Below are positions 35,256-47,224 of a DNA stretch of 64,000 nucleotides, in pieces. Position 1 is the stretch's first letter; each line of letters opens with the position of its first letter. Source of the stretch: Bugulina stolonifera (Eukaryota > Bryozoa > Gymnolaemata > Cheilostomatida > Bugulidae). The notes beneath the pieces were generated by a model. The model was given only the letters and a program-made list of their open reading frames with translations. It made no database searches and was not told the DNA's origin. Both the position numbers and the translations under genes were made by a program. The stretch is from NCBI GenBank assembly GCA_935421135.1, contig OW285191.1, forward strand, positions 19,422,700 through 19,486,699, read 5' to 3'.

Positions 35256-35410
35256 TAGGCAAGGAGTTCATTTTTTGAGCAGTCAGAGACTTGTATCAAA
35301 TCGATGAAAATACCAGTCCCTAACGTCGCTGAGCTGGTGTAGTGGTAGCACGTTTTGTGTGCTAGGCTATTAGATTCCACAGAGGGCCTGGGTTGAAACC
35401 CCAGTCAGAA
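35256..35410 (+). mobile_element. Rearranged family A SINE
   Basis: A minus-oriented tail (GCAGTCAGAGACTTGTATCA, AATACCAGTCCC) is fused at about 35325 to a plus-oriented tRNA-like head (GCTGAGCTGGTGTAGTGGTA ... GGGTTGAAACCCCAG). Confidence 0.7.
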
Positions 35411-35799
35411 GTCATTGTTTCTATAATATAAACACCAAACTGAAATCACTAATATGAAGAGCTAGTGGCCGCCCTCCACCATTCAGCCGTTTCTTTGCCG
35501 GTCTTTGAATCAAAATGGTGTCCAAGTAGCACAAAATTTTAGGTCTTCATTCTGTGACTTTACTTAGAGTCCAGTAGAGGCAAGTTAACTCATTATAATC
35601 ATGAAGCTACATTGATTGGAATCACAACTAAATAGACTACTTAACAAACATATTCCCATTGCTCTAGATATGTAGGGCAGTTTATTAACACAAAATATAG
35701 TATTATTAAAGAATTTCAATAATGTTAAGGGGTTTGGCCATTTTTTTATATATATATATGATGTATTTTTAGCAATAAATAATACTACTGGTATTTAAA

Positions 35800-36730
35800 T
35801 GAGCAAAGTCTATATGGTAGCATCCTCTGCTCTCAGCTATTTGGGTGTTGAAAGGAATTGTGACTAATATTTGATAATTGTTTACTTTAATATGATTATC
35901 AATTAGATAAACTCTGAATATACAGACTAAAATTATTAAATGAACCATATTTAACAAATTTTAGTTAGCTATTAGAAATATGATATTCTATTGTGAGAAA
36001 CTTGAAAAACATCCGGAGGCTGTAAGTTCAGATTTAAACGATTTTGACGCAGAAGTTGGTAAAAAATAGACATTTTAAAATTATTAAATTAGAAATAAGA
36101 TTCACATGTTATTCAGAGAAATCAAGACTATCCCAATCCACGTCAAACGCATATTATGTGATTTACCAAACACAATATGTACGTGCTGCTTGGGAAACAT
36201 ACTGAGGGAGTTGTAACATCTACAATGTGCACAGTTTGATTTATTCAACTACAATGTAGATTTTGATACAACATCAACATTGAGTCTTAGTAATGTGGCG
36301 CCTGTATGTGTAGATATGCTTGGACATAGCTTATACACTTTTAGATACTATGTGTATAACAACTTGTGTATATTTTATGCTTAGATGTAGTGTATGTATA
36401 GCAAATGTGCCTCAACATAGATAGAATGATATGGCATAGGTTGATGACGTGCAATGTGATACAACATGATACGTTACATCTATACCACCAACTGTCTTAG
36501 CTGTTCCAGCTTTTCCAGTCTAGCATTTTCTGTTGGTTGTGGTAAGAGTAAATAAGTGGCAATACATGTTAAGTAGATATTTAATATAAAATATCTCATG
36601 CACAGTGGGTGTCATTGGTTATGTAATAGTGAATGAAAGCTTGTTTCTAAAAATGATGGTTTGATCATAGAATAAGTTGAATCCATTTATTTGGTCAGCA
36701 GAAAAAACAGAGGAAAAACTAAAGCACTTT
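35800..36730. mobile_element. Dispersed element DR1, copy 2, within a ~0.9-kb duplicon
   Basis: The core 35800-36310 matches copy 1. Homology with copy 3 continues through GGCAATACATGTTAAGTAGA, TATCTCATGCACAGTGGGTG and TGATCATAGAATAAGTTGAA, so a larger segment was duplicated. Confidence 0.8.
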
Positions 36731-36739
36731 AAAAAGAGT

Positions 36740-37270
36740 GTGGTAGAAACAGCATCATGCTTGCTACGCTCTTCAGCTGTTTGCCACAAATTTGATTAAT
36801 ACTCATCCGTTAGTTGTGTAATTATGTAATAAAGGTATTTCCGCAATGAGCATCATTTGACTGTTTCAACAAGAAATAGCAAATTGTTTAATAAACTAAA
36901 CAATCGTCTTGTATCAACTTCTCTAAGAAATACTACCTGGTACTTACTTCAATGTGATGTGGTATGCAGTAGTTTATATGCAATAAAAGTAATACACTTT
37001 TTAAAACTGTATGAATATTTGGGTTTCCATCTAGTAATTAGATGATTGACGTCTATTATTTATTTCCATACCAGAGTAGCTAAATTTAGCTGCTGACTTA
37101 AACCATGTTTGAACTTACAATTGGATACTATTTAAGTAATTGCACACCTTCAGAGTTACTATTATTGTTATTGTTATTGTTATACATGTATATCTGATAA
37201 TATAATGCTGGATATGTAGAGCTGTAAATCATTTTTATCAAATACTTGTACACATGTGTATAGGTGTGTA
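36740..37270. other. Unassigned DNA between the two DR1 duplicons
   Basis: Unique AT-rich sequence. A 62-codon plus frame (36857-37045) has no recognisable motif. Confidence 0.3.
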
Positions 37271-37279
37271 CATGTGTAC

Positions 37280-38140
37280 ATGTCATAATACTAGTAAATA
37301 TTAGATGTGCTAATGAAAAAGCTTATATGGTACCATCCTCTGCTCTCAGCTATTTGGGTGTTGAAAAGAATTGTGACTAAATATTTGATAATTGTTTACT
37401 TTAATATGATTATCAATTAGATAAACTCTGAATATACAGAATAAAATTATTAAGTGAACCAAATTTAACAAATTTTAGTTGGCTAATGGAAATGTGATAT
37501 GCTATTGTGAGAAACTTGAAAAACATCCGGAGGCTGTGAGTTCAGATTTAGATGATTTTGACGTAGGAGTTGATAAAAAATAGACATTTTAAAATTATTA
37601 AATTAGAAATAAGATTCACATGTTATTCAGGGAAATCAAGACTATCCCAATCCACGTCAAACGCATATTATATAATTTAACAAACAAAATGTGTACGTGC
37701 TGCTTGGGAAACATACAGAGAGAGTTGTAACATCTACAATTTGTACCGTTTTATTTAACTAAGTTTTGGTACAACATCAACATTTAATCTTAGTAATATG
37801 GCACCTGTATGTGTAGATATGATACATTTTAGAGGTACATGTATGTGCATTAAATGTGTGCCACTAGATCGAGACAGCGATATATCATATGGGTTGATGC
37901 CGTGCAATATGGTAAAATATGATGAGATAATATGTCGCTGACTGTTTTAGCTTTTCCTGCATTGTTGTTGGTTGGTCATTAAATTAGTAAGAGTAAATAG
38001 GTGGCAATACACATTAAGTAGATATTTAATATAAAATATCTCATGCACAGTGGGTGTCATTGGTTATGTAATAATGAAGGCTTGTTTCTAAAGATGATGG
38101 CTTGATCATAGAATAAGTCGAATCCATTTATTGTTGCTAC
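37280..38140. mobile_element. Dispersed element DR1, copy 3, with the same extended duplicon
   Basis: It begins with ATACTAGTAAATATTAGATG, also found before the copies at 43140 and 55655. It runs through the core and the GCACAGTGGGTGTCATTGG tail shared with copy 2. Confidence 0.8.
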
Positions 38141-38890
38141 CAGTATATACATGTACAGGTACATGTATATCATATAAGTATGAGTCAGTATGGTGCACAC
38201 ATATGCTCTACACTTAGTTATTCACCATACTTTAGTATGAGTAATGTGAATAACTAGCAACTCTCCAGTGAATGCTTGTGACAGGCAAATCTAATAAATG
38301 CAGATGATGTAAGTAGTTGTCTGCTCCTAGTTCTACTCTCTTATGTCTACTTGATTATGGTAAAGGACAATACTCATTTATTAGACTTATTGAGCGGGAA
38401 ATGTGTCACCATAAAATACCCTTTACTTCCTGGTAATACTGTACTACTTTATCCTCATAGCATGAAGAGGGTTTGGATTAACCTTGTTGGTTCGATCTTG
38501 TATCTCAGTATAACATGCGCCTATGATTTGACTCAAATCACAGAATACAAACACATACATGTACATGTGTACATGTATATCATACACTTACCTCTAGGTT
38601 ACAGTTGAAATTATCTACTACATACATGCATATGCACATGTTCCTGTGACATCATGTCTTGGTAATAACTTGATATTATTTAAGTACAAAATTTATCCTA
38701 GATTTATTTGTTTTCTTCTACATTGCATATATTATAGTATGTATGAGTACAATATGTATGCATGGGTGTACATGTACATAAATATTGTACATGTGGTTGT
38801 GCTTATGTGCCTATCTACATGTACATGTATCTTTAATACTATGTTTGCTACATGTATGTACATGTATATATGACTATGACTTTGCTTATC
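38140..38890. other. TACATGTA-rich DNA
   Basis: Numerous ACATGTACATGT words without a strict period. Open frames here (38351-38608, 38646-38873) show no domain. Confidence 0.35.
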
Positions 38891-38892
38891 AA

Positions 38893-39232
38893 GTAATCAT
38901 GACCACCAGCAACAACAAAATGGAGACATAATATGTAGGCTTGGCGGATAATAAATTAAAAATGAAATATAACAACCACACGGTCGTCTATAAACACATC
39001 AAATACAAAAACTCTACAGAACTAAGTCAGCATGTTTGAGCCTTAAAAGAGTAGAAGCTAAAATATGACTTAAACGATACATATTAACCAGAGCAGCACC
39101 ATACAACCCAGCTGCCAAGATCTGTAATTTCTGCATAGCTGGGAAATGCTACATAGTCTGTAGGAGTCCATCACCAACACTCTCAGCAGCAGAAACAGCT
39201 GGAATCAAAATGCAGACACTCAGCTACATGTA
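38893..39232 (+). mobile_element. Penelope-like element remnant (GIY-YIG region)
   Basis: One plus frame, interrupted by three stops, reads ETxYVGLADNKLKMKYNNH, then YKHIKYKNSTELSQHV, xALK, then RAAPYNPAAKICNFC. The order YVGL...NH...KNSTELS-H-W-LK...RAxPYNP..K.C..C is that of the GIY-YIG endonuclease region of Penelope-like retroelements and relatives. In-frame stops show it is dead. The hammerhead dimer lies 390 bp further on, on the opposite strand. Confidence 0.7.
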
Positions 39233-39469
39233 AATATAAACTAACTAATTTCAAAACCCAAAACACTAAGCATGCACATTTACAGGTACATTTATATTAA
39301 ATGTATATAATTTTTATAGCAATGCCTTTTTACATCGGTGTTGTCTAATGATTGGCACATATTATCATGGAATCAATTTGTAACAACAATAAACATATTT
39401 TATAACCTGCTCAGATAAGCTTAAGAACTTATATAATACCATGACTGTAGTTTTATAATTATGTATACA

Positions 39470-39622
39470 TGAATATATGTTTATTGTACACATGGATATA
39501 CATGTACATGTACAATGTATATGAACATGCCTTGTATGTATATTGTATACATGAATATACATGTATATGTATATGTACATGCCTTGTATATATATTGTAT
39601 ACATGAATATACATGTATATGT
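39470..39622. repeat. ~53-bp minisatellite interrupted by the hammerhead dimer
   Basis: Three units of CATGCCTTGTATATATATTG followed by TATACATGAATATACATGTA. The array resumes at about 40127-40170 after the ribozyme element, which therefore appears to have inserted into it. Confidence 0.75.
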
Positions 39623-39631
39623 ATACTCAAT

Positions 39632-39677
39632 CTGCATACAGTGTACTGTTTCGGTGTTTAACACCTCATCAGTGCAG
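39632..39677 (-). ncRNA. Type I hammerhead ribozyme 1
   Basis: Reading the minus strand: stem I 5' strand CTGCA, core CTGATGA, stem II GGTGT-TAA-ACACC, core GAA, stem III ACAG-TACA-CTGT, cleavage residue A, then stem I 3' strand TGCAG. All conserved core bases are present and every stem base pairs. Predicted cleavage lies between 39637 and 39636, after GUA. Confidence 0.92.
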
Positions 39678-39880
39678 CTCAGAGATATGCCTGGGAGAAC
39701 ACCTTAGCAATACTGTATATTTACAGCAAAGCGTATTTAAAAGGTGTGAAATCCACTGAACCAAAGTTCTCAAGCTGCCAGAGACAGCGAGAATTGCGTA
39801 ATGCCACCAGTTCAGTGTATCTCCCAGGTAAAGTGCTCAAGAAATTGGTATTGCTACCAATTTCGAGCGTAATACTCAAT

Positions 39881-39926
39881 CTGCATACAGTGTACTGTTT
39901 CGGTGTTTAACACCTCATCAGTGCAG
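39881..39926 (-). ncRNA. Type I hammerhead ribozyme 2
   Basis: Identical core and stems to ribozyme 1, exactly 249 bp away. Predicted cleavage lies between 39886 and 39885. Confidence 0.92.
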
Positions 39927-40224
39927 CTCAGAGATATGCCTGGGAGAACACCTTAGCAATACTGTATATTTACAGCAAAGCGTATTTAAAAGGTGTGAAA
40001 TCCACTGAACCAAAGTTCTCAAGCTGCCAGAGACAGCGAGAATTGCGTAATGCCACCAGTTCAGTGTATCTCCCAGGTAAAGTGCTCAAGAAATTGGTAT
40101 TGCTACCAATTTCGAGCGTAATACTCATATGTACATGCCTTGTATATATATTGTGTACATGGATACTCGTATGTGCAGGTATTGCAGCAGAATGCTAGTA
40201 ATTGTAAGACGAGAAAATGTAGAA

Positions 40225-40720
40225 TTTTGTAAGGCACCATCCTGTACCGATTTCATATGCTCAGCTATTTGGGTGTTAAAAGGAATTGTGACTAATATTT
40301 GATAATTGTTTACTTTATCAATTAGATAAACTCTGAATATACAGAATAAAATTATTGAATGAACCCAATTTAACAAATTTTAGTTATAATTTTGGAATTT
40401 GATATTCTATTGTGTGAAACTTGAAAAACATCCGGAGGCTGTGAGTTCAAATTTAAATGATTTTGACGCAGAAGTTGATAAAAAATAGATATTTTAAAAT
40501 TATTAAATTAGAAATAAGATTCACATGTTATTCAGAGGAATCAAGACTATCCCAACCTACGTCAAACGCATATTATGTGATTTAACAAACACAATGTGTA
40601 CGTGCTGCTTGGGAAACATACTGAGAGAGTTGTAACATCTACAATGTGCACAATTTTATTTAACTAAGTTTTGCTACAACATCAACATTGAGTCTTAGTA
40701 ATATGGCACCTGTATGTGTA
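40225..40720. mobile_element. Dispersed element DR1, copy 4
   Basis: Same core as the other copies: CTCAGCTATTTGGGTGTTAA, AGATAAACTCTGAATATACA, CTTGAAAAACATCCGGAGGC, TGTACGTGCTGCTTGGGAAA. Confidence 0.85.
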
Positions 40721-40729
40721 GTTGAGGTA

Positions 40730-41045
40730 GTCAAATATCGTTCGTGTTGATATCTCTCTATTACACACATACATGTATGTGTGGATATCGATATAATATG
40801 GGACAATCAACTGCAGAGTTTAATAAACACAGGGCTATTACTACTCCATAATTTTTCCCCTGCTTTAATTTTTCTTTCCTTCTCCTTCTTCTAAAAATAA
40901 ATTCTATGATCATCTTTAGAAGCACATCTTCCCTATTAAATAATCATTTTGTATGGGAAAAAACTTACCAATTTTACTTCCCACAATTAATCCTATGTAA
41001 GAAAGCAATGATCTAAAGACATGTGCATTTTTTCTAATTTGCGGG
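40730..41045. other. Unassigned DNA
   Basis: No recognised gene or repeat. Confidence 0.3.
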
Positions 41046-41054
41046 TAGAGAAGG

Positions 41055-41220
41055 CACTTGACCAATGGTAAAGTTACTGATGTAGCACAGGAGCATTATA
41101 GGGTTGCATGCCCTCCCTAACACCACCAATGACCCTTATGAGAATCGAGCCTGGGACTCCCACATGTATGTCCAGAGTCCTTGCCACTAGGCCACGGCTG
41201 CTCCCGATATGTATAAGATA
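41055..41220 (-). mobile_element. tRNA-derived SINE, family B
   Basis: On the minus strand, AGCCGTGGCCTAGTGGCAAG matches a polymerase III A box and GGCTCGATTCTC a B box about 35 bases later. An unrelated body follows. Distinct from families A and C. Confidence 0.65.
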
Positions 41221-41689
41221 TTTTAAATTAAATCTTTGCTCCATGTGCATCTTCACAAACTGAATCTTACAAACACTTGTGCACCACCAACAACAGTGCA
41301 GAAAAAGCTAACACAGTAAGTCTCATATCTCATCATATTCTACCATATTGCACAGCATCGAACTACGTGTAGACTTTTATACATGCAATTTATAATCTGT
41401 ATGGGTGTATGCACATGTACGTATGTATGTGTGTATATGTACCGTAAATATATGTATATACGCTGTAAAGTAAATGACTGTATAGCATGTACATGTATTT
41501 ATGTTGTGTACATGCATAGATGTGTGCTGTGTACATGTTACATTAGGTATATTTATGTTACGAACATACACGTACCTAAACTGCATATACATGTACATGT
41601 ACAATGTACATGCTCATGTATATACACTTTATATATCGTATACATGTATAATATATAGTATCCTGTATTCATACATATTGTAATGGTTT

Positions 41690-42870
41690 TTGGGGAGTTG
41701 TGCTGTCGTCCTAAGACAACTCCCGTCTCCAAAATGAAGAACCTATGAGTGGTGCTAGGCCTTCTCATTACATGAAAGATCAACAAGTACTAATAGTCCA
41801 ATAACTACTCAAGACGACCCATATGATCCCGAGTTATGCTTGTTTACTATACTGAGAAAGAGAGTGATCCGACCTAGAAGGCAGTTCAGGTTTCAATGTA
41901 CATTTACATGTATATGTACATAGAAATATAGACTAGTGCCTACATGTGCCACCTGATATTGTCAATGTATTATTAGAGTTACAAACGGTGAGCTATGCAC
42001 ATGTAAGTAGGCACATTTGTGCATTGTATAAATATGCAACAACAGGACACTGTATAGACGGAGGTTTTGCGAATAATATTAATAACTTGTAGTGACTGGA
42101 AATACAGTGATATTGCATACAGTTGTCATTCTACATGTGCATATACTGTATTGTAGTCTGTCTAGTCGCTATACTTCAGCATAGCATGCAGCAGAGCCAT
42201 TGAGTATGGCTCTGGCATGCAGTAGTAAGAGGAGACAGTGGTAGGGCATATCATATCTATTCTACTTGGGCTAATTGGTGTTTGTAGCCTATGCTGTATT
42301 CAAAGTTCATAGGTCATTCAACATAGGATGACAGAATTTTGATTAATGGGTTTATCATTAATTACTGTAATACCCCTATTTTTGCAACAAAGTTTTGAGT
42401 TTTTGTTGTGGGCATAACTTCAAGTTACAAAATTAATATATGTATTCTTTTAGTTTCAACTGTGAAAATGCATTTTACTGGATTGACAACTCCAACATTT
42501 GAGCAAGTTCGCCTGATTTTTAGCTTTCTGTTGATATACAGCACTTGTTCAGTTCTCAAACGCTTTAACAACTAGAATGACCTATCTACGAAGTGAAAGT
42601 CTCTGTATATAAGTATAGATGTGTCTTTATTGAGATCCAATCATGAACTTAGACAACAAACATAAAAACAGTGTGCTTTATACAGTATAAGAACTTCCGG
42701 AGGAAGTTCTGGTAAAAAGGCCGACGTAGTGTCGTAAAAAGGCGACGTACTGTCGTCCGGAAATTGCGCAACAATATGGCGGCCGGAAGCCCGATGGCGG
42801 ACCCAAAATAGGTCGGGTTTGACAAAAGATGCTTAAAACCATCTAGATCATATGCAAAATCAATATCAGG
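41690..42870 (-). mobile_element. Solo-LTR-like element, copy 2, with ~0.7-kb insertion
   Basis: The flank pieces 41690-41905 and 42595-42870 match LTR copy 3 and are split by about 690 bp of other DNA. On the minus strand GTATAAAGCACACTG precedes CAATAAAGACACATCTATAC, the promoter and poly(A) of an LTR. Short hairpins (AGTTGTGCTGTCG...GACAACTC) lie near 41695-41725. Confidence 0.55.
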
Positions 42871-43139
42871 CAATTCTGAGAGGTTGGGTCTCTTTACATG
42901 GGTATAAAAAGGACATAATTGCTCAGTAATGCATATAAGAGGTATACTAGTAACAATATACTACATAGACAGTTAATACAAGCAAATGTAATGCAAGATA
43001 TATACATGTACATATAGTTAGTGTCATATAGTCGGGAGGCTGAATCAGAGTTATACGTGACCATTACAATATGTGTATGCACAGGTTTACGTTCTAGTTA
43101 TATACATGTATTTAATACTAGTAAATATTAGATGTGCTA

Positions 43140-43560
43140 ATGAAGAAGCCTGTATGGTACCATCCTCTGCTCTCAGCTATTTGGGTGTTAAAAAGAATCG
43201 TGACTAATATTTGATAATTGTCTACTTTAAGATGATTATCAATTAGATAAACTCTGAATATACAGAATAAAATTATTAAATGAACCATATTTAACAAATT
43301 TTAGTTGGCTATTAGAAATATGATATTCTATTGTGAGAAACTTGAAAAACATCCGGAGGCTGTGAGTTCAAGTTTTAATGATTTTGACGTAGGAATTGGT
43401 AAAAAATAGACGATTTAAAATTATTAAATTAGAAATAAGATTCACATGTTATTCAGAGAAATCAAGACTATCCCAATCTACGTCAAATGCATATTATATG
43501 ATTTAACAAATAAAACGTGTACGTGCTGCTTGGGAAACATACTGAGCAATTTAGCACACG
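43140..43560. mobile_element. Dispersed element DR1, copy 5
   Basis: Core matches the other copies. It runs directly into the 51-bp array. The same junction (AATTTAGCACACGCCTGTTA) is present after copy 6 at about 56060, so element and array duplicated together. Confidence 0.85.
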
Positions 43561-43594
43561 CCTGTTATAGTTTATAATATTTTTTCCCTCTCAT

Positions 43595-44490
43595 CATATT
43601 TACGTGTATATTCTTATACTGGCATCTCTATGTCTATGATCAGTCATGTTTACATGTATATTCTTATACTGGCATCTCTATGTCTATGGTCAGTCATGTT
43701 TACATGTATATTCTTATACTGTGCATCTCTATGTCTATGGTCAGTCATGTTTACCTGTATATTCTTATACTGGCATCTCTATGTCTATGGTCAGTCATGT
43801 TTACATGTATATTCTTATACTGTGCATCTCTATGTCTATGGTCAGTCATGTTTACATGTATATTCTTATACTGTGCATCTCTATGTCTATGGTCAGTCAT
43901 GTTTACATGTACAATGTATATTCTTATACTGTGCATCTCTATGTCTATGGTCAGTCATGTTTACATGTACAATGTATATTCTTATACTGTGCATCTCTAT
44001 GTCTATGGTCAGTCATGTTTACATGTATATTCTTATACTGTGCATCTCTATGTCTATGATCAGTCATGTTTACCTGTATATTCTTATACTGTGCATCTCT
44101 ATGTCTATGGTCAGTCATGTTTACATGTACAATGTATATTCTTATACTGTGCATCTCTATGTCTATGGTCAGTCATGTTTACATGTATATTCTTATACTG
44201 TGCATCTCTATGTCTATGGTCAGTCATGTTTACATGTACAATGTATATTCTTATACTGTGCATCTCTATGTCTATGGTCAGTCATGTTTACATGTATATT
44301 CTTATACTGTGCATCTCTATGTCTATGGTCAGTCATGTTTACATGTACAATGTATATTCTTATACTGTGCATCTCTATGTCTATGGTCAGTCATGTTTAC
44401 ATGTATATTCTTATACTGTGCATCTCTATGTCTATGGTCAGTCATGTTTACATGTATATTCTTATACTGGCATCTCTATGTCTATGGTCA
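43595..44490. repeat. 51-bp array, ~17 copies
   Basis: Units of GCATCTCTATGTCTATGGTC, AGTCATGTTTACATGTATAT and TCTTATACTGT, some with an added ACAATGT. The homologous locus at 56105-56215 has only two to three copies. The downstream flank (TATGCTCCGTATCCCCATGT) is shared. Confidence 0.95.
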
Positions 44491-44659
44491 GTCATGTTGG
44501 CTATTTAAAACTATATTCTTATGCTCCGTATCCCCATGTCTATGACAGCCTTCTCATTATTTATACATTAAGACTGTGCCATAATGATAATACTATTAAT
44601 AATTAATATAATTTTAGCTTGAGAAGAAATACCAGAAGATTTAGATGAACTTATATAAA

Positions 44660-44665
44660 TTTATT
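44660..44665 (-). terminator. Poly(A) signal of paralogue 6
   Basis: AATAAA on the minus strand, 63 bases beyond the stop at 44728. Confidence 0.6.
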
Positions 44666-44727
44666 GTAACATAATTTTGACAAACAAGTCCCATTTCATC
44701 AAATATGTGTTTGTGTATAATAATAGT

Positions 44728-46486
44728 TCAATTTTTGAAAGTATAAGGAACACAGCAGCAGTCTCGAGCGACCTTCACCCATCTCCATACGAGGATGCAG
44801 TCATGATTGTAGACTAGTAGCTTAGTCCAGTGTATTTCTGCGACACATCTGCCAGCCCACCTTTCTTGTGGCAAGTCGTAGTTGGCCTGAAAAGGAAGAA
44901 CATTGTTAGAATTAGCCAGAGCTCATAAAACTGACTGGTCGGAACATCATATGGACAGCTAACAGGTATGTTATCATATGTACAGCTAGCAGGTATGTTC
45001 ATGTACATAACAGTATACATGCAGTGATAGAGCACATACACTACAGTAACAGAGTGCATACACTACAGTAACAGAGTACATACACTACCCGCTACAGTAA
45101 CAGAGTACATACACTACAGTAAGAGAGTACATACGCTACAGTAAGAGAGTACATACGCTACAGTAACAGAGTGCATACACTACAGTAACAGAGTACATAC
45201 ACTTCAGTAACAGAGTACATACGCTATAGTAACAGAGTACATACACTACAGTAACAGAGTATATACGCTACAGTAACAGAGTACATACGCTACAGTAACA
45301 GAGTACATACGCTACAGTAACAGAGTACATACGCTACAGTAACAGAGTGCATACACTACAGTAACAGAGTGCATACACTACAGTAACAGAGTGCATACAC
45401 TACAGTAAGAGAGTACATACGCTACAGTAAGAGAGTACATACGCTACAGTAACAGAGTGCATACACTACAGTAACAGAGTGCATACACTACAGTAACAGA
45501 GTGCATACACTACAGTGACAGAGTGCATACGCTACAGTAACAGAGTACATACAGGATACACTACAGTAATAGATAACAAATAACATACAAAGCCAGTGCA
45601 GTAATCTCGGCAGAGACATCTGTTTATACATTGCTGGAACCAGCTGAGCTGCATCACTCCCCACCAGTGGCCATCTATGTACACTGCATAAGGCTGTATC
45701 CTCTCACATTCCTTACCACAGTAAAGTGAACTGAAATATTAAAACAAAAGATTTAATGTCTGACAGAAAGAAACATGTGGGTGCTAGTTGGAACCATAAC
45801 GGAGTTACTCCCTCCTTGAGTTAATGGTACCAATACAACCTAAGCATCTTATCCAGTTTATACAATAGGGTAGGCTGTTTACTTAGTCATTATATAGTCT
45901 GTGGATGCAAGTCATCTCCTAGGTCACCACAACATAGTCTAAGGTTTTGTATTTTCACTGACCTGTTCACTTCGCTGACATGGAAGAAAAACTCATTTTC
46001 AATCGGTGGCCATTGTCTAGTATCTATCTTCTTTTCAGCTGCCAAACCCTGCAGCAACAAAACAGCATTACACCTCACCTTGTATACAGATACAAAAAAA
46101 CATTACACCTCACCTTGTATACAGATACTCAAAATGACAACTTAGCCTACAAACTAAAATACAGAGAGCCGCTGCTCTGATAAATGAGTCATGCACTCAC
46201 CAACAACGTCTCAAGACCTACACTGAAAGTATATCAAACAGATGCAACATTGGCCACTCAGGATCGCAAACGAAAGCAATTTCATAGACGAGATCATACT
46301 TACCTGCATTAGCTCTCTGTTCTCTTCCATGGTTTGTATCATTTGGTTGGTTGCATTCATAAACATACCTTCTATGGAGCAGAACCCATAGAAACCTCCA
46401 TCTGACAGATCCATGTAGTGCTTACAATCATCTCTATATGGCTGGCAAGTTACCAGACTCAGCCCAATAATCAAAGTGACGAGGAT
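44728..46486 (-). CDS. Paralogue 6: NGF/Spaetzle-like cystine-knot protein, exon 1 not found
   Basis: Four exons are clear: 46304-46486, 45963-46048, 45589-45730, 44728-44886 (189 aa, phases 0,2,0 between them). Exon 2 opens with the hydrophobic ILVTLIIGLSLVTC of a signal peptide and holds DDC...YGFC and the sequon NAT. Exon 4: YCGKEC, GHWWGVMQ, WFQQCINRCLC, YC, with an extra cysteine replacing the usual Tyr of QY. Exon 5: WAGRC, TKLLVY, DC, VWRWVKVARDCCC. Eleven cysteines lie in the knot domain, the most of the family. A TATATAA at 46654-46660 and ATG at 46590-46592 are correctly placed, but that ATG cannot be spliced in frame to exon 2, and no CCAAT was seen. Either exon 1 lies elsewhere or the gene is damaged at its start. 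Confidence 0.75.
45020..45560. repeat. 22-bp array in intron 4 of paralogue 6
   Basis: About 24 copies of ACAGTAACAGAGTACATACG plus CT with A/G and G/A variants. It occupies most of the intron between exons 4 and 5. Confidence 0.95.
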
Positions 46487-46717
46487 CTAAAGTGTCCGCA
46501 CATGTAAGGTAATATCATGAATCCTTTCACAAGCAACAGAAGGTATAATATGTATATGTAAATTAAAAGTAAAAGTTACTTTGAGCTCGCATAAATCGCT
46601 AAAGCAAGCACCTGGTCACCACACACCTACAACAAGCACCTACTGATCAAAAATTATATAAATTTAACTCGAGGAACCAAGGCATTCAAATAAGATAATA
46701 GTTCATACATTCAACTA

Positions 46718-47035
46718 CCATGCGTGTATATCCACCTACCATACGTGTATATCCACCTACCATGCGTATATATCCACCTACCATACGTGTATATCCACCT
46801 ACCATACGTGTATATCCACCTACCATACGCGTATATCCACCTACCATACGTGTATATCCACCTACAGTTTACCATAATATCCACCTACCATATGTGTATA
46901 TCCACCTACAGTTTACCATAATATCCACCTAGCATATTATATCCACCTACAGTGTACCATATAAATTATCCACCTACAGTGTACCATATATCCACTTATC
47001 ATACATGTACAATGTATATCCACCTACCATACATC
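46718..47035. repeat. 21-bp array upstream of paralogue 6
   Basis: CCACCTACCATACGTGTATA plus T units, then longer CCACCTACAGTTTACCATAA variants. Lies where the promoter or intron 1 of gene 6 would be expected. Confidence 0.9.
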
Positions 47036-47104
47036 CACCGTGTAGCATTTTCCTTGGAAATCAGTTCAATCTGGCTGTGTGTAACACAGCAACAAATGAT
47101 GTAC

Positions 47105-47220
47105 ATCTATGCGCATACTAGATAGAGCACTATTACAGTACTACAGCATTGATGTCTTCTAATAAAGGTGCACTATCACAGTACTACAGCATTGATGTCT
47201 TCTATAAAGGATCTCTTAGC
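47105..47220. repeat. ~50-bp duplication
   Basis: Two copies of GCACTATYACAGTACTACAG and CATTGATGTCTTCTA. Confidence 0.8.
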
Positions 47221-47224
47221 TAAC

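Larger units (their letters stand above)
39623..40126 (-). mobile_element. Retrozyme-like tandem dimer, 249-bp monomers
   Basis: Two virtually identical 249-bp copies (39623-39871 and 39872-40120) plus a few bases of a third. Each contains one complete type I hammerhead ribozyme on the minus strand and a perfect 10-bp hairpin (GAAATTGGTA-TTGC-TACCAATTTC at 39841-39864 and 40090-40113). There is no coding capacity. Self-cleavage of a minus-strand transcript at both sites would release a 249-nt RNA (39637-39885). Small tandem hammerhead units of this size are the form of non-autonomous retrozymes known from plants and animals. Confidence 0.85.

Noticed and set aside
43630..44606. Frames of about 300 codons in the 51-bp array
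   Set aside because: Unit divisible by three and without stops; the homologous locus has only two to three units.
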